Shown here one piece after another: positions 1 through 11,165 of a stretch of DNA of 64,000 nt. Origin of the DNA: Lactarius indigo. Lineage: Eukaryota > Basidiomycota > Agaricomycetes > Russulales > Russulaceae. The notes below the pieces were generated by a model that saw only the letters and a list, made by a program, of their open reading frames with translations, was not told where the DNA came from and did not search any database. Positions within the stretch are counted from its first letter, which is position 1. Every line of letters starts with the position of its first letter. The stretch covers positions 992,001 through 1,056,000 of the forward strand of contig JAFKAC010000016.1 of the NCBI GenBank assembly GCA_025766275.1, in the 5' to 3' direction. The translations under genes were made by a program, and so were the position numbers.

Positions 1-1189
1 GGCAATAATGTCCCGCACTTTGGCCCTCGATGATCCCGACGAGCTCCGCCAGCTCTCCAAGGGTCACGTTCACGACAGCAGCAGCGGTTCCACCCGCCGT
101 AAATAATTGCGTGGAGAGCAACAGTGGGAACCTTATTCAGGGTCACCAGGTGGCACTTAAATGCGCAATGGCAGCGGTCCTTGGTCTGGTGCGTAAAACC
201 TCGCTCTCCCGAAGACATCGGGCCCTTTATGCTGAAGTGACGACGGTAGTAACACGATGGCTACGGCACATCAGCATGCCGCACTGGGGGGCCTTAGGAG
301 GACGTCGGCAGGTCCAACATGGACTAGATTCTCCCACGTTGATGGGGATGTCAAAGTTCAAAGGTCAGTATGCTCAACTCGCGTAGCTTTATGATTCAAA
401 TTTAAAACCCTTAGGTAGTTCCGCAGGGAACAGCGGAGCACAGAAGGACCAGGAATATTTCGAACCGGTGGTGCTTAATGATGGGGCCGGATGGCTGCAC
501 AGGCTCCGGCCACACAAGAACTTGAACACATAAGCTTTGAAAGATATAGTGGTGATCGAGGAGAAGGCACTTGAGGCGCAGGGCTGAGCGGCATCGCCTC
601 CCCCCTCTCCCGCCACTGTCGTCTTGCAGACCTGTATCGGCAGCACCGGGCTCGACTATTTTTTTTTTTTTTTTGCGAGCTGCAATGCAGCATCCCGCTC
701 TCACCATCTCTTCCCTATGTCTGCCTTTTACTAGTACTGGCGTCCCAGGACTTATGATTCCTATCTATTTTTTTTTTGCGAAAAATGACGGGACCCTTTT
801 TTTTGTATGGATGGTGGTAGCGGGGGCACTTTCTCTTTTCTCTTAAATTACTTCGAACCTCAATACTTCGCTTTCCTTTGTATCTGGGTGACTTCAAACT
901 ATGAAGGATACACTAGTATTTTATGCATCGCTTCTGATCAAAATTGTTTTTATTTTCTACGCGATAGTTGCCTGAGGTATCGCTGGGGTAATACATATTT
1001 CAAGCCTTACGGCGGCGTACCTCCGAATCGGGATTCGAATTTACCCTTGTCGTGTGCAATAAATTCACAGTTCGGACGTGTCGTGTGCATAATTGGCGAT
1101 CGCTCAATATTGTCGTCTCGTACACACAACGCGTAACAATAGAACCGTGTGCATGCTCTGTCTGCGTATTTGTATCATCCCCCAGGTAA
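1..1189. other. No gene recognised; degenerate repeat sequence
   Basis: No reading frame here resembles a known protein. The first 380 bases share short stretches with 8,510-8,800 (a 'ggttccacc' followed by a 'gtaaataat/gttaacaat' motif, and a 'ctggtgcgtaaa' motif), so they are probably a decayed copy of the same unclassified repeat. Long T runs at about 660-674 and 765-775 are low complexity. Confidence 0.4.
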
Positions 1190-1435
1190 ACTAACAGAAT
1201 GAAAGGAAATTGCTGTCCGTAGACTGTGTTATCACGTGTCTTGGGGGAACGGAGCAGATTGTGGCGAATGTAGGAAGGATCCGGCGACGATGGATGAGGT
1301 GTCGTCAGGCCACGTTTGAATCTCGTCGGATGTCGGAATCCTTAGCTATAGGATGTTATTAGGATGTTATAGGATGTACGGCTCCGCAACCGTGGTGGAG
1401 GGTGCGACGGTGTCTGGCACGTGCAAAGAACTTTG

Positions 1436-2150
1436 TCATTTAACGAGACTGTCAAGTTGGAGAGTTGTCATCGAGTTCCAAATGCGTGAGTCGTCGCGCT
1501 GGACTTCAGGGTGGGTGCTTTCGAGGTGTTCTCGGAATGATTCCTCTTGTCCCTCCGAGAACTCGAAGTCTCTGCAATGCAAGCACAAGATTTGATATCC
1601 ATGCTCGTCCACAAGGTGAAAATCGAGTCCTTTCTGCTCGCTGAGACTGGCGTGACAGATATGGCACTGTTCGAATGACACATTAACTTGGACAGGATGG
1701 CCTGAGCGCGATCGCAAGGTGACAAATGACAGTAGAGCATCCCACGATGGCATGTCCATCTCCAAGGGATCCTCTATATGAAGGCGACGTAGGGAAGGGA
1801 GCACAGTTGCGCACCTCACATCGACTAGATCCAGAGCACGGAAAACGGCGAATTCAAGTCCGGCAGCCACCCGAAAGTCTGTTGCGCCGCCGAATGCGCG
1901 GATAAGTTCCAGCCATTCAAGTTGTTCGTCATCCACGTCTTCCTGCCAATTTGACGTTTGGCATGCAGCGATGCGTATATTATTTACATGGAATAGGAAT
2001 GGGTAAAATTGGTGACAAGCTCGAGCCATGGAGGACAACTGCTGGTCTAACTCCTCGCATATTATTTGTAATTGAAGAAGCGTAGAAGTGCCCGAGCCGG
2101 TAAACGAGATGGAGACGGATATGTCCGACTCGGAGTTGCAGTCGTCTCTC
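1436..2150 (-). pseudogene. 5'-truncated F-box family relic with C2H2 zinc-finger tail
   Basis: Only the C-terminal third of a protein of the local F-box/LRR-like family remains. The frame reads from about 2,150 down to a stop at 1,436. It contains the family motifs EELDQQLSSMARACHQF and WLELIRAFGGATDFRVA, then CHICHASLSEQKGL...HLVDEH, a C-x2-C-x12-H-x4-H zinc finger, followed by a second Cys/His block. The F-box and most leucine-rich segments are absent upstream, where nothing homologous is seen. The 3' flank (1,190-1,330) resembles the flank below the gene ending at 48,706, so the relic derives from a segmental copy of that gene. It is probably not functional. Confidence 0.7.
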
Positions 2151-2581
2151 TCAGGCCGCTCTCCTTCGGGAAGAGACGGCTGCTTCCCCCCCCAAAGTTG
2201 ATCTCAAAGGATGGGAGTGTGAAACGAACGCACGTCCCTTGAGCAGACCAGGTGTTTTCGAGAACAACTGGGTGGTGGATTCGAGTTAGGATGAATACCA
2301 ACGCACATATGTAATACGTGAGTCATAACTAAGGTCGGTCGTAAAGAGACAGTGAGACAATCAATAAGTGAAATAGGTATGTAGGGACGCATCCAGAATG
2401 CGTATCCCACCAAGGTGCTCGAAGCCGCACCATTGGCACTTCCTTTGAGAGTTGTAGATAGATAATCTAATTCGAAATGTAGGCACAGTCTCAGGGGTTG
2501 TGTCAGGGAATCCAGGGAATAATTACAGTATGTCACTAGGACGCCGCTCATATTCCAGCGATGACTTTAGTAAGGCGGTAG

Positions 2582-3979
2582 TTAGACATACTCTACTTCT
2601 ACTGGACGACCAGAGATCCTGCGCGAGGTAATGAATGACACTATGGCAGCCCGTAAAGGTGCATACAGCGGCCCGGGTTCCTTCACATAGAGATTGCGCA
2701 GGGCAGGTAGCAAGGCTACAGGGTTTCCGCCGGCCGGCCGCAAAGCGCGCACAATGTCTGTAGCAAGTTCTCCAGCCACATGAAACCTTTGCGCACCACT
2801 GAACGATCGGATAAGTTCCAGCCAGTGTCCGCCATCCACATCGTCCCGCCCACTTGATGGATTCGTCGTAACGACGTTCAAATCTCCCACATCGAAAAGG
2901 AAGGAGGGAAAATGGTCGCAAATTTGGGCTAGAGAGGACAGCTTCCAATCTAACTGCTCGCAGGATATCTGCAATTCGAGCCGCGTAGTAGCTCTTGGAT
3001 CGGTGAAGGTGATGGAAACGTTACGTTCGGAGACTAGGAGGTCTGCTCGGCGGTGTGACTTCTGCGCTTCTATCCGTTCGAAGAATCGGCCAAGTTGCGA
3101 AACGTCGAAGGTGAGTTGGTGAAAGAAAGTAATTTTGATATCCTCGAGACGAGGCGCATCGATTCGGGCCACAAAGCTGTCCAAGTATTTGCTGGTTCCT
3201 CGATATCTGAAATACGTGAGATTGAGAAGGGCAACACGTTCCCCCAATTTTGTAGATATGCCGATGTGATTACGGCGGGAGGGGAAGGATAGGAAATGGA
3301 GGGAAAGTGTTCGGAGCTGGGTCGTCCCGGACAACGCATTTGCGAACGCGTCTGGAGGAATGTACCCAACATTGGGAATTCTATCGAGTTGAAGATCGAC
3401 AAGGTAGACGGAAGGTGAAAGAAGCTGTGGGAGTGCGAGAAGAGCGACCCCAGTCGAGTGGAGACTACGGAGACGCGAACCCCACTTGAATGTGCTGGGA
3501 AGCGCCAACCCGTTGGAATTTTGGGACAGAAGTACAAGGTTTCCGAGTTCCGAAAACGGCTCTTTAATCGTGGGAAAACATTCCAGGAGGGAGTTCGTGA
3601 CGGTGAGGCTGATAGAACTAATACGACTAGATTGCTTCAGTGCGGCAATGATGTTGTTGTCGTCCTCGGCAGACGGGGAATGGAGGTTTGAAGCCCCCCC
3701 GTACTGCATGATAATAGGCAGGGCTGGCCAGAATTCTAGAGTCTTCGAAACAGGCGTTCCGTACGTACAATAGAGTCGAAGATTCAGACCTAGAGGAGAT
3801 GCAAATACGATCTGTCGCCATCTTTGACAGACCCACGCGAGTGTAGGCCAAAATCGGGGCGAGTCATCTAGATAATGGCGAAATATACTCAGAAGGACGT
3901 CATCGGGGAGCATCTTAATCAACACCTGTTGAGAAAGAGATCCTATTCCAAACGAGTCAGCGGGCAGTAGTGGCGGCAC
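2582..3979 (-). CDS. F-box domain protein with degenerate leucine-rich region (downstream member of pair 1)
   Basis: Predicted substrate adaptor of an SCF-type ubiquitin ligase. The N-terminal F-box is clear: MLPDDVLLSIFRHYLD (residue 23 on), then W-x-R-L-like AWVCQRWRQIVFASP and LRLYCTYGTPV, the usual Agaricomycete F-box signature. The remaining roughly 390 residues are leucine-rich strands and helices without a strict LRR period. It ends at GRPVEVEYV and lacks the C2H2 tail of its relatives. The Met at 3,979 overlaps the end of the upstream gene. The CTCAACAG just before codon V20 is a likely splice acceptor, so the first 20 or so residues may be intronic and the true start either MLPDD (3,913) or an upstream exon. 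The substrate is unknown. Confidence 0.8.
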   Translation of the reverse strand: MPPLLPADSFGIGSLSQQVLIKMLPDDVLLSIFRHYLDDSPRFWPTLAWVCQRWRQIVFASPLGLNLRLYCTYGTPVSKTLEFWPALPIIMQYGGASNLHSPSAEDDNNIIAALKQSSRISSISLTVTNSLLECFPTIKEPFSELGNLVLLSQNSNGLALPSTFKWGSRLRSLHSTGVALLALPQLLSPSVYLVDLQLDRIPNVGYIPPDAFANALSGTTQLRTLSLHFLSFPSRRNHIGISTKLGERVALLNLTYFRYRGTSKYLDSFVARIDAPRLEDIKITFFHQLTFDVSQLGRFFERIEAQKSHRRADLLVSERNVSITFTDPRATTRLELQISCEQLDWKLSSLAQICDHFPSFLFDVGDLNVVTTNPSSGRDDVDGGHWLELIRSFSGAQRFHVAGELATDIVRALRPAGGNPVALLPALRNLYVKEPGPLYAPLRAAIVSFITSRRISGRPVEVEYV

Positions 3980-5358
3980 TGAGCATACATTGTACCTGTT
4001 CCGTGTAGTTCACTGATATAGTATGGTCGTTCATATTCCACGACTACATGATAGCCAAAGAGTCGGCGTGAGGTCATAAATGACACTACGACCTCACTCA
4101 AAGGCGCATGAAGTGACCCGGGCCGCAATATGGAGAGCTTCTGCAGGGCAGGTAGCACAGCTTTGCTCCGCCTGTCAGGTAGTTGCAAAGCCCGCACGAC
4201 GCTTGTAGAGAGGTTCCCAGAGACGTGAAACCATTTTACACCTTTTAATGAGTTGATAAGCTCCAGCCATCCGCTAAGAAGACTATCTTCCCATCTTGAT
4301 GGTTGCGTACCACTGAAGTGTAGTTCCTCCACACTGAAAAGAAGAGCGGAGAAACAAATGCAGACTTGGGCCATAAATGATAGCTGCCAGGTTAATGGCT
4401 CACAGAGCAATTGCAATTTAAGGCACGTGGGGGCTCCTGTGTGCAACAACGTGATAGAGATGGCGCGCTCAGAAGTTCGGATATGTGCTCGACAGTATGA
4501 CTTGTGCATTTCTATTCGATTGATGAATTCGCCAAGTTTCGAAACATCGAGGCAGAATTTATTGAAGAATGTGACTTCGATATCCCCTAGACGAGGAGCA
4601 TCGATTCTGGCCACGAGGCTCTCCAAGAATTCGGTAATTCCTCGAAAATTGAGGCGGGTAAGAGCAGGGAGGATGATTCGTTCCACGGGCAGTGAGAGTG
4701 GGGTAAGGTAATTGTCGGTAGGGAGAAAGTGGAGTGAAAGTGATTGAAGCTGGGCCATCCCAGACAAGGCACTCACGAGCGCTTCTGATGAGAAATTCCA
4801 AGGATAGAGAACTTCGTGAAGTTGAAGGTCTACTAGATTATTGGAAGAACCAAGAAACTGAAGGAGCGCGGGAAAAGCCATCCTGGTCAGATGGAGACGT
4901 CGAAGGTGTGGACCCCACCGAAAGGTGCGGGAAAGGGTCAACCACATGTTATCTTGACACAGAAGAATGAGGTCTTCCAGTCCCGAAAATGACCTCTCGA
5001 TTGCGGATAACTTTTCAAGGAGCCCGTTTGTGACGGTAAGGCTGATAGAAACAACACGGTCAGATTCCCCGAGTGCGGCCATGATATTGTCCTCGTCCTC
5101 GGGAGTCGGCGGATCGAGCGCTAGAGATCCCCCGTACTCCACGACAATAGGAAGGGCGGGCCAGCAATCCAAAGTCTTGAACACAGGCGCTCCGTGGGTA
5201 CAAAATAGTCGAAGTCGTAGAGCTCGTTGAGATGCAAATACAATACGTCGCCATCTGTGACATATGTGCACAAGCCTAGGCCAAATTTGTGGAGAGACAT
5301 CTAGATAATAACGAAATATTTTCAGAAGCACTTCGTCGGAAAGCTCTCCGATTGCCAC
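3943..5358 (-). CDS. F-box domain protein (upstream member of pair 1)
   Basis: Predicted SCF ubiquitin-ligase adaptor. The F-box is LSDEVLLKIFRYYLDVSPQIWPRL followed by HICHRWRRIVFASQ; then come about 400 residues of leucine-rich sequence ending in a YERPYYISELHGTG tail. A likely 5' exon lies at about 5,398-5,521, reading VTVNVADLSIDIDMPLSD and on to NILEE. It joins through an intron beginning GTACATCC with branch site CTCGCTAAT and acceptor near 5,358. A further very short ATG exon (CTCATG context, about 5,570) is plausible because paralogues show the same arrangement. The last residues after GTG overlap the next F-box unit by 37 bp and contain intron-like signals. Confidence 0.78.
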   Translation of the reverse strand: MAIGELSDEVLLKIFRYYLDVSPQIWPRLVHICHRWRRIVFASQRALRLRLFCTHGAPVFKTLDCWPALPIVVEYGGSLALDPPTPEDEDNIMAALGESDRVVSISLTVTNGLLEKLSAIERSFSGLEDLILLCQDNMWLTLSRTFRWGPHLRRLHLTRMAFPALLQFLGSSNNLVDLQLHEVLYPWNFSSEALVSALSGMAQLQSLSLHFLPTDNYLTPLSLPVERIILPALTRLNFRGITEFLESLVARIDAPRLGDIEVTFFNKFCLDVSKLGEFINRIEMHKSYCRAHIRTSERAISITLLHTGAPTCLKLQLLCEPLTWQLSFMAQVCICFSALLFSVEELHFSGTQPSRWEDSLLSGWLELINSLKGVKWFHVSGNLSTSVVRALQLPDRRSKAVLPALQKLSILRPGSLHAPLSEVVVSFMTSRRLFGYHVVVEYERPYYISELHGTGTMYAQCRHYCPLTRLE

Positions 5359-5521
5359 TTGTTGAAAAAATGAAGAAATTAGCGAGAGGTGTAGGTCCTA
5401 TTTGCGGTGGATGTACCTCTTCTAGGATATTCACTCGGCACGGCAACTTCTTGGGAGGGCGACGTGTATCGGACAGAGGCATATCTATATCTATTGAGAG
5501 ATCTGCAACGTTGACTGTCAC

Positions 5522-8500
5522 TCCCTGCGGAAGAGCATCAAAGACATCAGATCACTTACTCAGGGAAAAGCATGAGGGGAGAACGAACAGTGCAGCTATT
5601 GCTTCCGTATCCTTATGTAGAGTACATAGGACCATGGATTTATCATGCTGTCCAGAAGATCAGGGGCACGGTGAACGGCGAAGCGGTGGTGTCAGGGTGG
5701 TGTGACGGCGTGCCTACCGCATTGCTCTGCCCTTATCTACGTGTGCAGCCAACTTGAAGTGTGCAGCGCCACTTATGTCGAAGTAATAATACCCACTACG
5801 ATGGTACGAAGGTGGCAACCGTTAGTTCTGACGGCAAGTGCACTGAGTGTCATTTGAAAGAGCCTCTTGGACCTTCAACTTTGGGTTTTAATTTAATATT
5901 TTTATTGCCGGAGCTAACCTACGATTACTCTCACTCGCCAGACTGAGGTCGCAACCGGCCATTTCCGAGAGACGACTTTGCACCGGACGGGCTCTTACTG
6001 TAAGTTTGCGTGGCTCAGCTCGAGCCTCGACCATGGCTGAGTTGACAAGCCATCCAGGGTCTGCCGTTCTCACCGCCACAGCAATCTTCTCCTTACAGTA
6101 GGCGGCTTCCAGGAGGAGGTGGTCGCTTCATCCTTGAGCTATGCAGTCCCCCTCTGTATTTTGGTGACGCCTTGATCCCTCTCTTCGATTTTTCGAGGTT
6201 CTCTGCGACAATGAGCGCCCAATTGCACTTCACGGTCGTGTACAATATTCAATCCAAATTTAGATCCACCTCTCATCTCCGTGCCGCAACAAATTGGCAA
6301 TATGGAATCCTTCACAGCTGGCTTCGACTTGAATTCAGGACCCAGATGAGGACGCGACGCGTCGAACCGCCATGTGGCTGTGCTGGTGCTTTGCTGCCAC
6401 GTCGAGTACAGGTTTTTCTTTAGAGCCCAGGGGTTGTCTACGAACTCTTGTTCTGGGCCCGATCTTCGAGGGTTTTACGTAGAGCCAAATGTAGGACAAG
6501 TTAGCCAGGAACGATCTTCTGTCCTCAAAGTCAAATGTTTACAGTTCCCTTCGGCCCCTGCTAGTGCCAACCAAAAGCACCAATCACATTGAGCCAACCC
6601 CTTTACTCTCTCCTGTGCGGCCAGTACTGCCAGCAGCTCGAGCGACTACGGCGGCCATGCTCACCCGGCAGTGCACCCAACTCAGACCCAGAAATGCGGC
6701 CCATCGCGGCACTTTGCTGGGCCCTCACCTTCATCGCGCAGTGTCTTTGCTGGTTCGGGTTCTCTCCGCCAGGTCAAGGAGCATGGTTAGTATCTTCTCC
6801 CTACAATAGATACCCAGAACTTGTCGTACCAGATCAGTTATATCAAATAAAAACGTCGGGGATGCTTACTTGGTGCATATACATACCATGATGACATGGT
6901 CAGCGCATTGCCAAGAGAATGGCGTGGGATGGCGGCGGTAGAGGTGCTGAAGGTGGCGGCATCATGACAGGCAGAAAGACGCTGAAGGTGTTCGAAATTG
7001 TCCACCAGGAGACAAGCAAACGATAACTGTACCGCCCCCGCCCCCCTTTCAGCAGCCACCGCCCCCTGCCAACCGACACATGGTCACACACCTGTATCTC
7101 CAGACCTCGGTAGGGGGTTGAGAGTCTTGAAATACGAGAATGTCGCAGGCTATGCGTTTCTTCTTCACTCTCTTTTTACGGTAATTTTATGACTTCCTAT
7201 TCAATTTCCTTCGCTTCGGCTTGAGGCGGAATCTGCGCGAACAAAAAATTGTCAGGATGCATATTCTCTTTTCCCACGCGAGCATATATGAACCGCCGAC
7301 AACGCGCCACACGCAAATGACCTTGTTCGAGGGTACCGCAACAAGAACCCCGGCCTGCCTGTCCATCGCCCCACCATCGACTATCCCTTCCTTGACCGTC
7401 CTGTCATAGGACTTCAGTCTCGCCTCGCCGCGCTCCCGAGGCTGGCGCGCTGACAGACGCTCAACCAACAAGCTCCTAGCCAGCGCCACCTTTCAAATTT
7501 CGAACCCACAAAGTCCGATTTTTCCCTCCTACCCCTCTATCAGGTTTTTTTCCTCCTTCGACCCACCTTTTACTGACTCTTTTGAAATCACACTGGTAGG
7601 TATCGTCTTTTTCGGTCCTTATCACGACCGCCACGACCGTAATCTTCTCACGTATCACTCTTCAGGAAGAGGTGATTGCTGCCATCATTTAAGGAGGAAC
7701 TCCATTGAGCAATGTAAGTTCGATACCCCCTCCTTTCATCCTGATAACCTCACGCGGTTGCTTTCTCGGGGTTCAAGGTTTTCTTTGAAGCAAGGCGCGC
7801 ACAGCTGCTCTTTACGACATCCCACTCAAGCCCAGATCCATTTCTTCGCCGTCGTCCTGCAAAAAACGGCCAGGGCCGACCCCATGACTGCTCTTATGAA
7901 CCCGGTTGTCAGGATTTCTACGCAAAGCTAGATGGAAATCAAGCTTGCCAGTCTCATGTCGCCCGGACTAAGTCTACCATGCCCAGTTCCCCCTCTTCCC
8001 GTACCTTCAACACCAGTGCCAATCCGAACCGCCAGTCGCTTGCCTTAATTTCGCCCTTCCTTTCTCTGGATACCAGTGCCAGTACCGTCGTCGGCAATCC
8101 AAGCGATGCCTCTGCCACATTCGTCCAATAGCACGCCAAACTCAAAGCTGCTGGCAAATACACTTCTGCACTTCTGCTCGGCAACTCGCCTCAAGCATAG
8201 GAGAGCGGGATACTCTGGGCTGGGGTCAGCGGCCAGGTCATGGAGCGGGACAACTCCCAACGCGGGAGATATCCGTCGAGCCCAGGTCGTCCCATCCGTA
8301 AAGTGCCAGCGTTTCCGGTCTCTCCGTCGGCTCTACTTGCCGCCCCCACGCCCCGATGGCGGTGCCGCTCCTGGCAGTCTCGGCGGGCTCTCTCCCGTCG
8401 TCCGGACGAACATAGTGAACATAGTGCTGTTCCCTATGTTCCAGGAGACGTCGTCCACCAAAACAACAACAAACAGCTGACTTCTTTGTATGGTAACGGG

Positions 8501-10565
8501 GATGTCCCACGCCTCGGCGGTCCCGACACTTGCTGCCGACCTTTCATGGCCACGACATGACAGCAGCAGCGGTTCCACCGTCGTTAACAATAGCGTGACC
8601 AAGGTCAGCGTATGCAGCGTCAACGGCAATCGGGTCAGAGCCCCCGCATACCCGGTGTTGGTCCTGTCCGAAGTGGCTCTTCAAGAGGCCTGCACAATAG
8701 TGGCGGTGGTACTTTATCTGGTGCGTAAAGCCCCACCCTCCCGAACATATCGTGTCTTTTTCGGCTGAAGCGGCGACTCAGCATGACACATTTCGCGCAA
8801 CTGGACGGCATGAACGAAAACATCGTCAAAACAGATCCGTTGACCCAGATCTGCGATTCCTCCCACGCGTTTCTGGTAACAACCCGATCCGCCGAATCTC
8901 TTGCCTTCGACACCCCTTCTTCTTGCCTTTCTCCGAGTATCACCAACTAACCAACCGATGCTCGCGTTACCCCTGCCCAATTCCCAGTGGCGCGTCAAAC
9001 TTGAAGTCAGCGACCCGCCCGGTCTCGCATCTTCACGTCCCCCGCTTTGGTCTGCGCCGGCTCACTTGGCCAGGTCGCAAAGCACGATAAATCCTACCCC
9101 AGATGTATCCGCAGAGCCCTTACCGTCCTACCCACCGAGCGCCAACTTCCCAGAAATGCCGGTGGCGTTACTTCCCACTTCCGAACCAGATGGTGACCAC
9201 CTCAGATGGCTCTCCTCTCTCCTGGGTCACTGCGGACAGTCGTGCTGGCACCGAACACGCTACTCGTACGTCGACGGACCCCAATCACACCTCCGATACT
9301 TGAAGACAGTCACCTTCGTCACAAGTAAGCCGCGCAACTTATATAGCGGCATGACTGTTCCCTACCTGGATTTCCCCGAGAACCTCCACCGAATCTCCAA
9401 AGGTCGCATGCCCGATGCCAGAAGCTGCCTTACCGCTATTGCCATTGTCGTGACCAACAAATGCGTGTACGGCGACGGAAGCGATGCAATCAAAAGCCCG
9501 GATGAGCGTCGTGCTTCCAGCGAGTCCTGGTTGCCCTATGAGAAGATCTTACGTAATGGCGATGGCGGAACCCATTCCGATGAACAGAAATCTCCCCTCT
9601 GGATCACTCCGGATCGTTTCAGTAGAGGCAATGACGGTAACAGCGCAAATGGTTGTAGCCGCACATTATAATACCACACATCGGGTTTCGGGATGGGGGT
9701 CGTCGGTTTTTGACCTCAGACTAGGTTCTTGGTTCTCCCGCGGTGGTGGGATGTCAAGCCGGATCATTATGGTGCAGCTCGCAGCTAGTTGTTTTGTTAG
9801 GTGGATTACTGGTGGTAATTACCAAGGTGACGCAAAGGAGGGGCATTGGCCATTGTTAGTTTAGATACAAGAGTGACTTCCGTGTAGAGCGGGATGCGTC
9901 GGACCCAATGTCAGACCCGTGGGTCGCATAAAAATGGCTCTGTGTTGCGCTGCGTCACCGTAATGCCATTTTTCTTGAATCATGAGGGTCGCATTCGATC
10001 CTCACTATCGCTATTGGCACCACATCCACTGCGACCGTCATCGACACCTTCTCGTAACGAGGATTTTAAGAGAAGATTGCTGTAGCCTTTCTGCATCGAC
10101 ACCCGGGGCGCGGGTAAACTACTGAGTCCGCTACTGCAGGCCACAGTAGCGGACACCATGGTGCTCACCCGATGAACCGCGGTGAAATGAGGGAGATCAA
10201 AGACTCTGGTGTCCTAGGCAGCCGCATATAATAGCGTTATGGAGATTCAGTTTACACTAGGAACCTCTGAGGTCTGGGGGTCACTGTATTGGTGTCAGGA
10301 CGGTCAAGAAGTACTACAGCTCCCGTTTGGCGTTTCGGATGCACATTATATATTCGAGGCAAAGGCGTTCTCAATGAGAAGCTCCGTTGATTTTAAAGCG
10401 CCTCTACTCCTACACGGTGCCATCCATAAGATACATAAATAGATCACAGGCTTGGAAACTACTGATATCTTTTTTTTTTTTTTAAAAAAACCCACTGCTA
10501 GTATCTCGACGGGCATTCATCAGACCTTCACGTTATGGTATCGGCCCGGTGGTTTCGCCATTTGT
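5522..10565. other. Long gene-poor stretch with degenerate repeats
   Basis: No frame shows a recognisable domain. The longest frame (8,901-9,671, plus strand, 256 codons) is proline- and serine-rich, matches nothing I know and overlaps a repeat, so I do not call it. Fragments at 8,510-8,800 resemble 1-380, and 9,400-9,880 resembles 52,490-52,920. The segment probably holds old, unclassified transposon debris. Confidence 0.45.
9400..9880. repeat. Dispersed repeat, copy 1 (other copy at 52,490-52,920)
   Basis: Shares blocks with 52,490-52,920 in the same order and orientation: a 'gcgtgtacggc.ac' block, a 'gcagcc.cacatta' block, a 'ttcgggat.ggggtc' block, 'gacctcagactag', 'tggttctcccgcggtgg.gggatgtc' and 'gtaattac'. 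Identity over the last 200 bases is roughly three quarters by eye. No coding potential or termini were recognised. Confidence 0.6.
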
Positions 10566-11067
10566 TCAAAGTTTCGCTTCAGGTCCAGAAACGCGAACTA
10601 CCCTAAAAGCCCAACCAATCAGAGAAACAACACGAAGACAAGACAGAGGAACAAACAGTTTTCCATTGTTTCCTCCAGAGAACAGCAGGGGGAGCGACTC
10701 TGGTGCCTTCTCCAACCTCTCGACGATGTGGAACTTGCGAATTATACGACCCTCAGATATCCACTTGCTGAGGTACGTAAAGGCCTCAGGAAAGCGATCA
10801 GCATAGTCTGTGCTGTGAGATGGTGCGCTTGGTCAGTGGCCAGAAAAAGGAAGGCGTATTCTTACACAATAAAGCCTTCGAACTTCGCTCGCTGAAATAA
10901 GATATTCATATAAGTAGAGACACCCTTTGGCTCTGGTGCGTCTAAGGGATATGTCCGTCAATAATCGATCCCAAGTACAGGCTATGATTGGCGCACTATA
11001 CTGGGATATCGCACCTGACAAAGAATATCAGCGATCATGTCCGTGACCTTGACCAGCGTATTGACCG
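10566..11067 (-). pseudogene. C-terminal part of MDR oxidoreductase, separated from its N-terminal part by the 31-kb element
   Basis: Read on the minus strand, an acceptor TTTGTCAG precedes GTGCGATATCCCAGTAT (AISQY), the hallmark that follows the cofactor fold in the NADP-dependent alkenal/prostaglandin reductase branch of medium-chain dehydrogenases. After this come YMNILFQRAKFEGFIV, a GTAAGAATA donor, an acceptor CTCACAG, and DYADRFPEAFTYLSKW with EGRIIRKFHIVERLEKAPE and SLPLLFSGGNNGKL, the normal C-terminal end of this family. The stop is near 10,566. The matching N-terminal exons are at 42,522-43,490. The insertion lies in the intron upstream of AISQY, so this half cannot be joined to the rest by normal splicing unless a 31-kb intron is removed. 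Confidence 0.85.
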
Positions 11068-11079
11068 CCACTCGTCACA
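11068..11079 (+). repeat. Left copy of 12-bp target-site duplication of the large element
   Basis: CCACTCGTCACA here is identical to 42,510-42,521. The two copies directly flank the element and belong to the same intron of the interrupted oxidoreductase gene. The true duplication could be shorter, with chance matches extending it. Confidence 0.8.
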
Positions 11080-11165
11080 TAATGACGCAAATAATTAACG
11101 ATACATTCGTAAAACCCCATGTGCAAATGACCCTAATACATCGGTGAAACCCATGTGGGCCTACA
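11080..11165 (+). repeat. Left terminal inverted repeat (imperfect)
   Basis: Three exact blocks, ATGACGCAAAT (11,082), CCCATGTGCAA (11,116) and CCCATGTGGGCC (11,150), recur inverted at the right end at 42,494-42,504, 42,461-42,471 and 42,426-42,437. The spacing is the same apart from one base (34 and 68 on the left, 33 and 67 on the right). Confidence 0.82.

Noticed and set aside
1021..1060. tRNA B-box-like GGGATTCGAAT
   Set aside because: No matching A box, anticodon arm or acceptor stem could be folded around it.
8901..9671. 256-codon plus-strand frame
   Set aside because: Biased Pro/Ser composition, no recognisable domain, no splice context, and its end overlaps a dispersed repeat. Not enough support for a gene.
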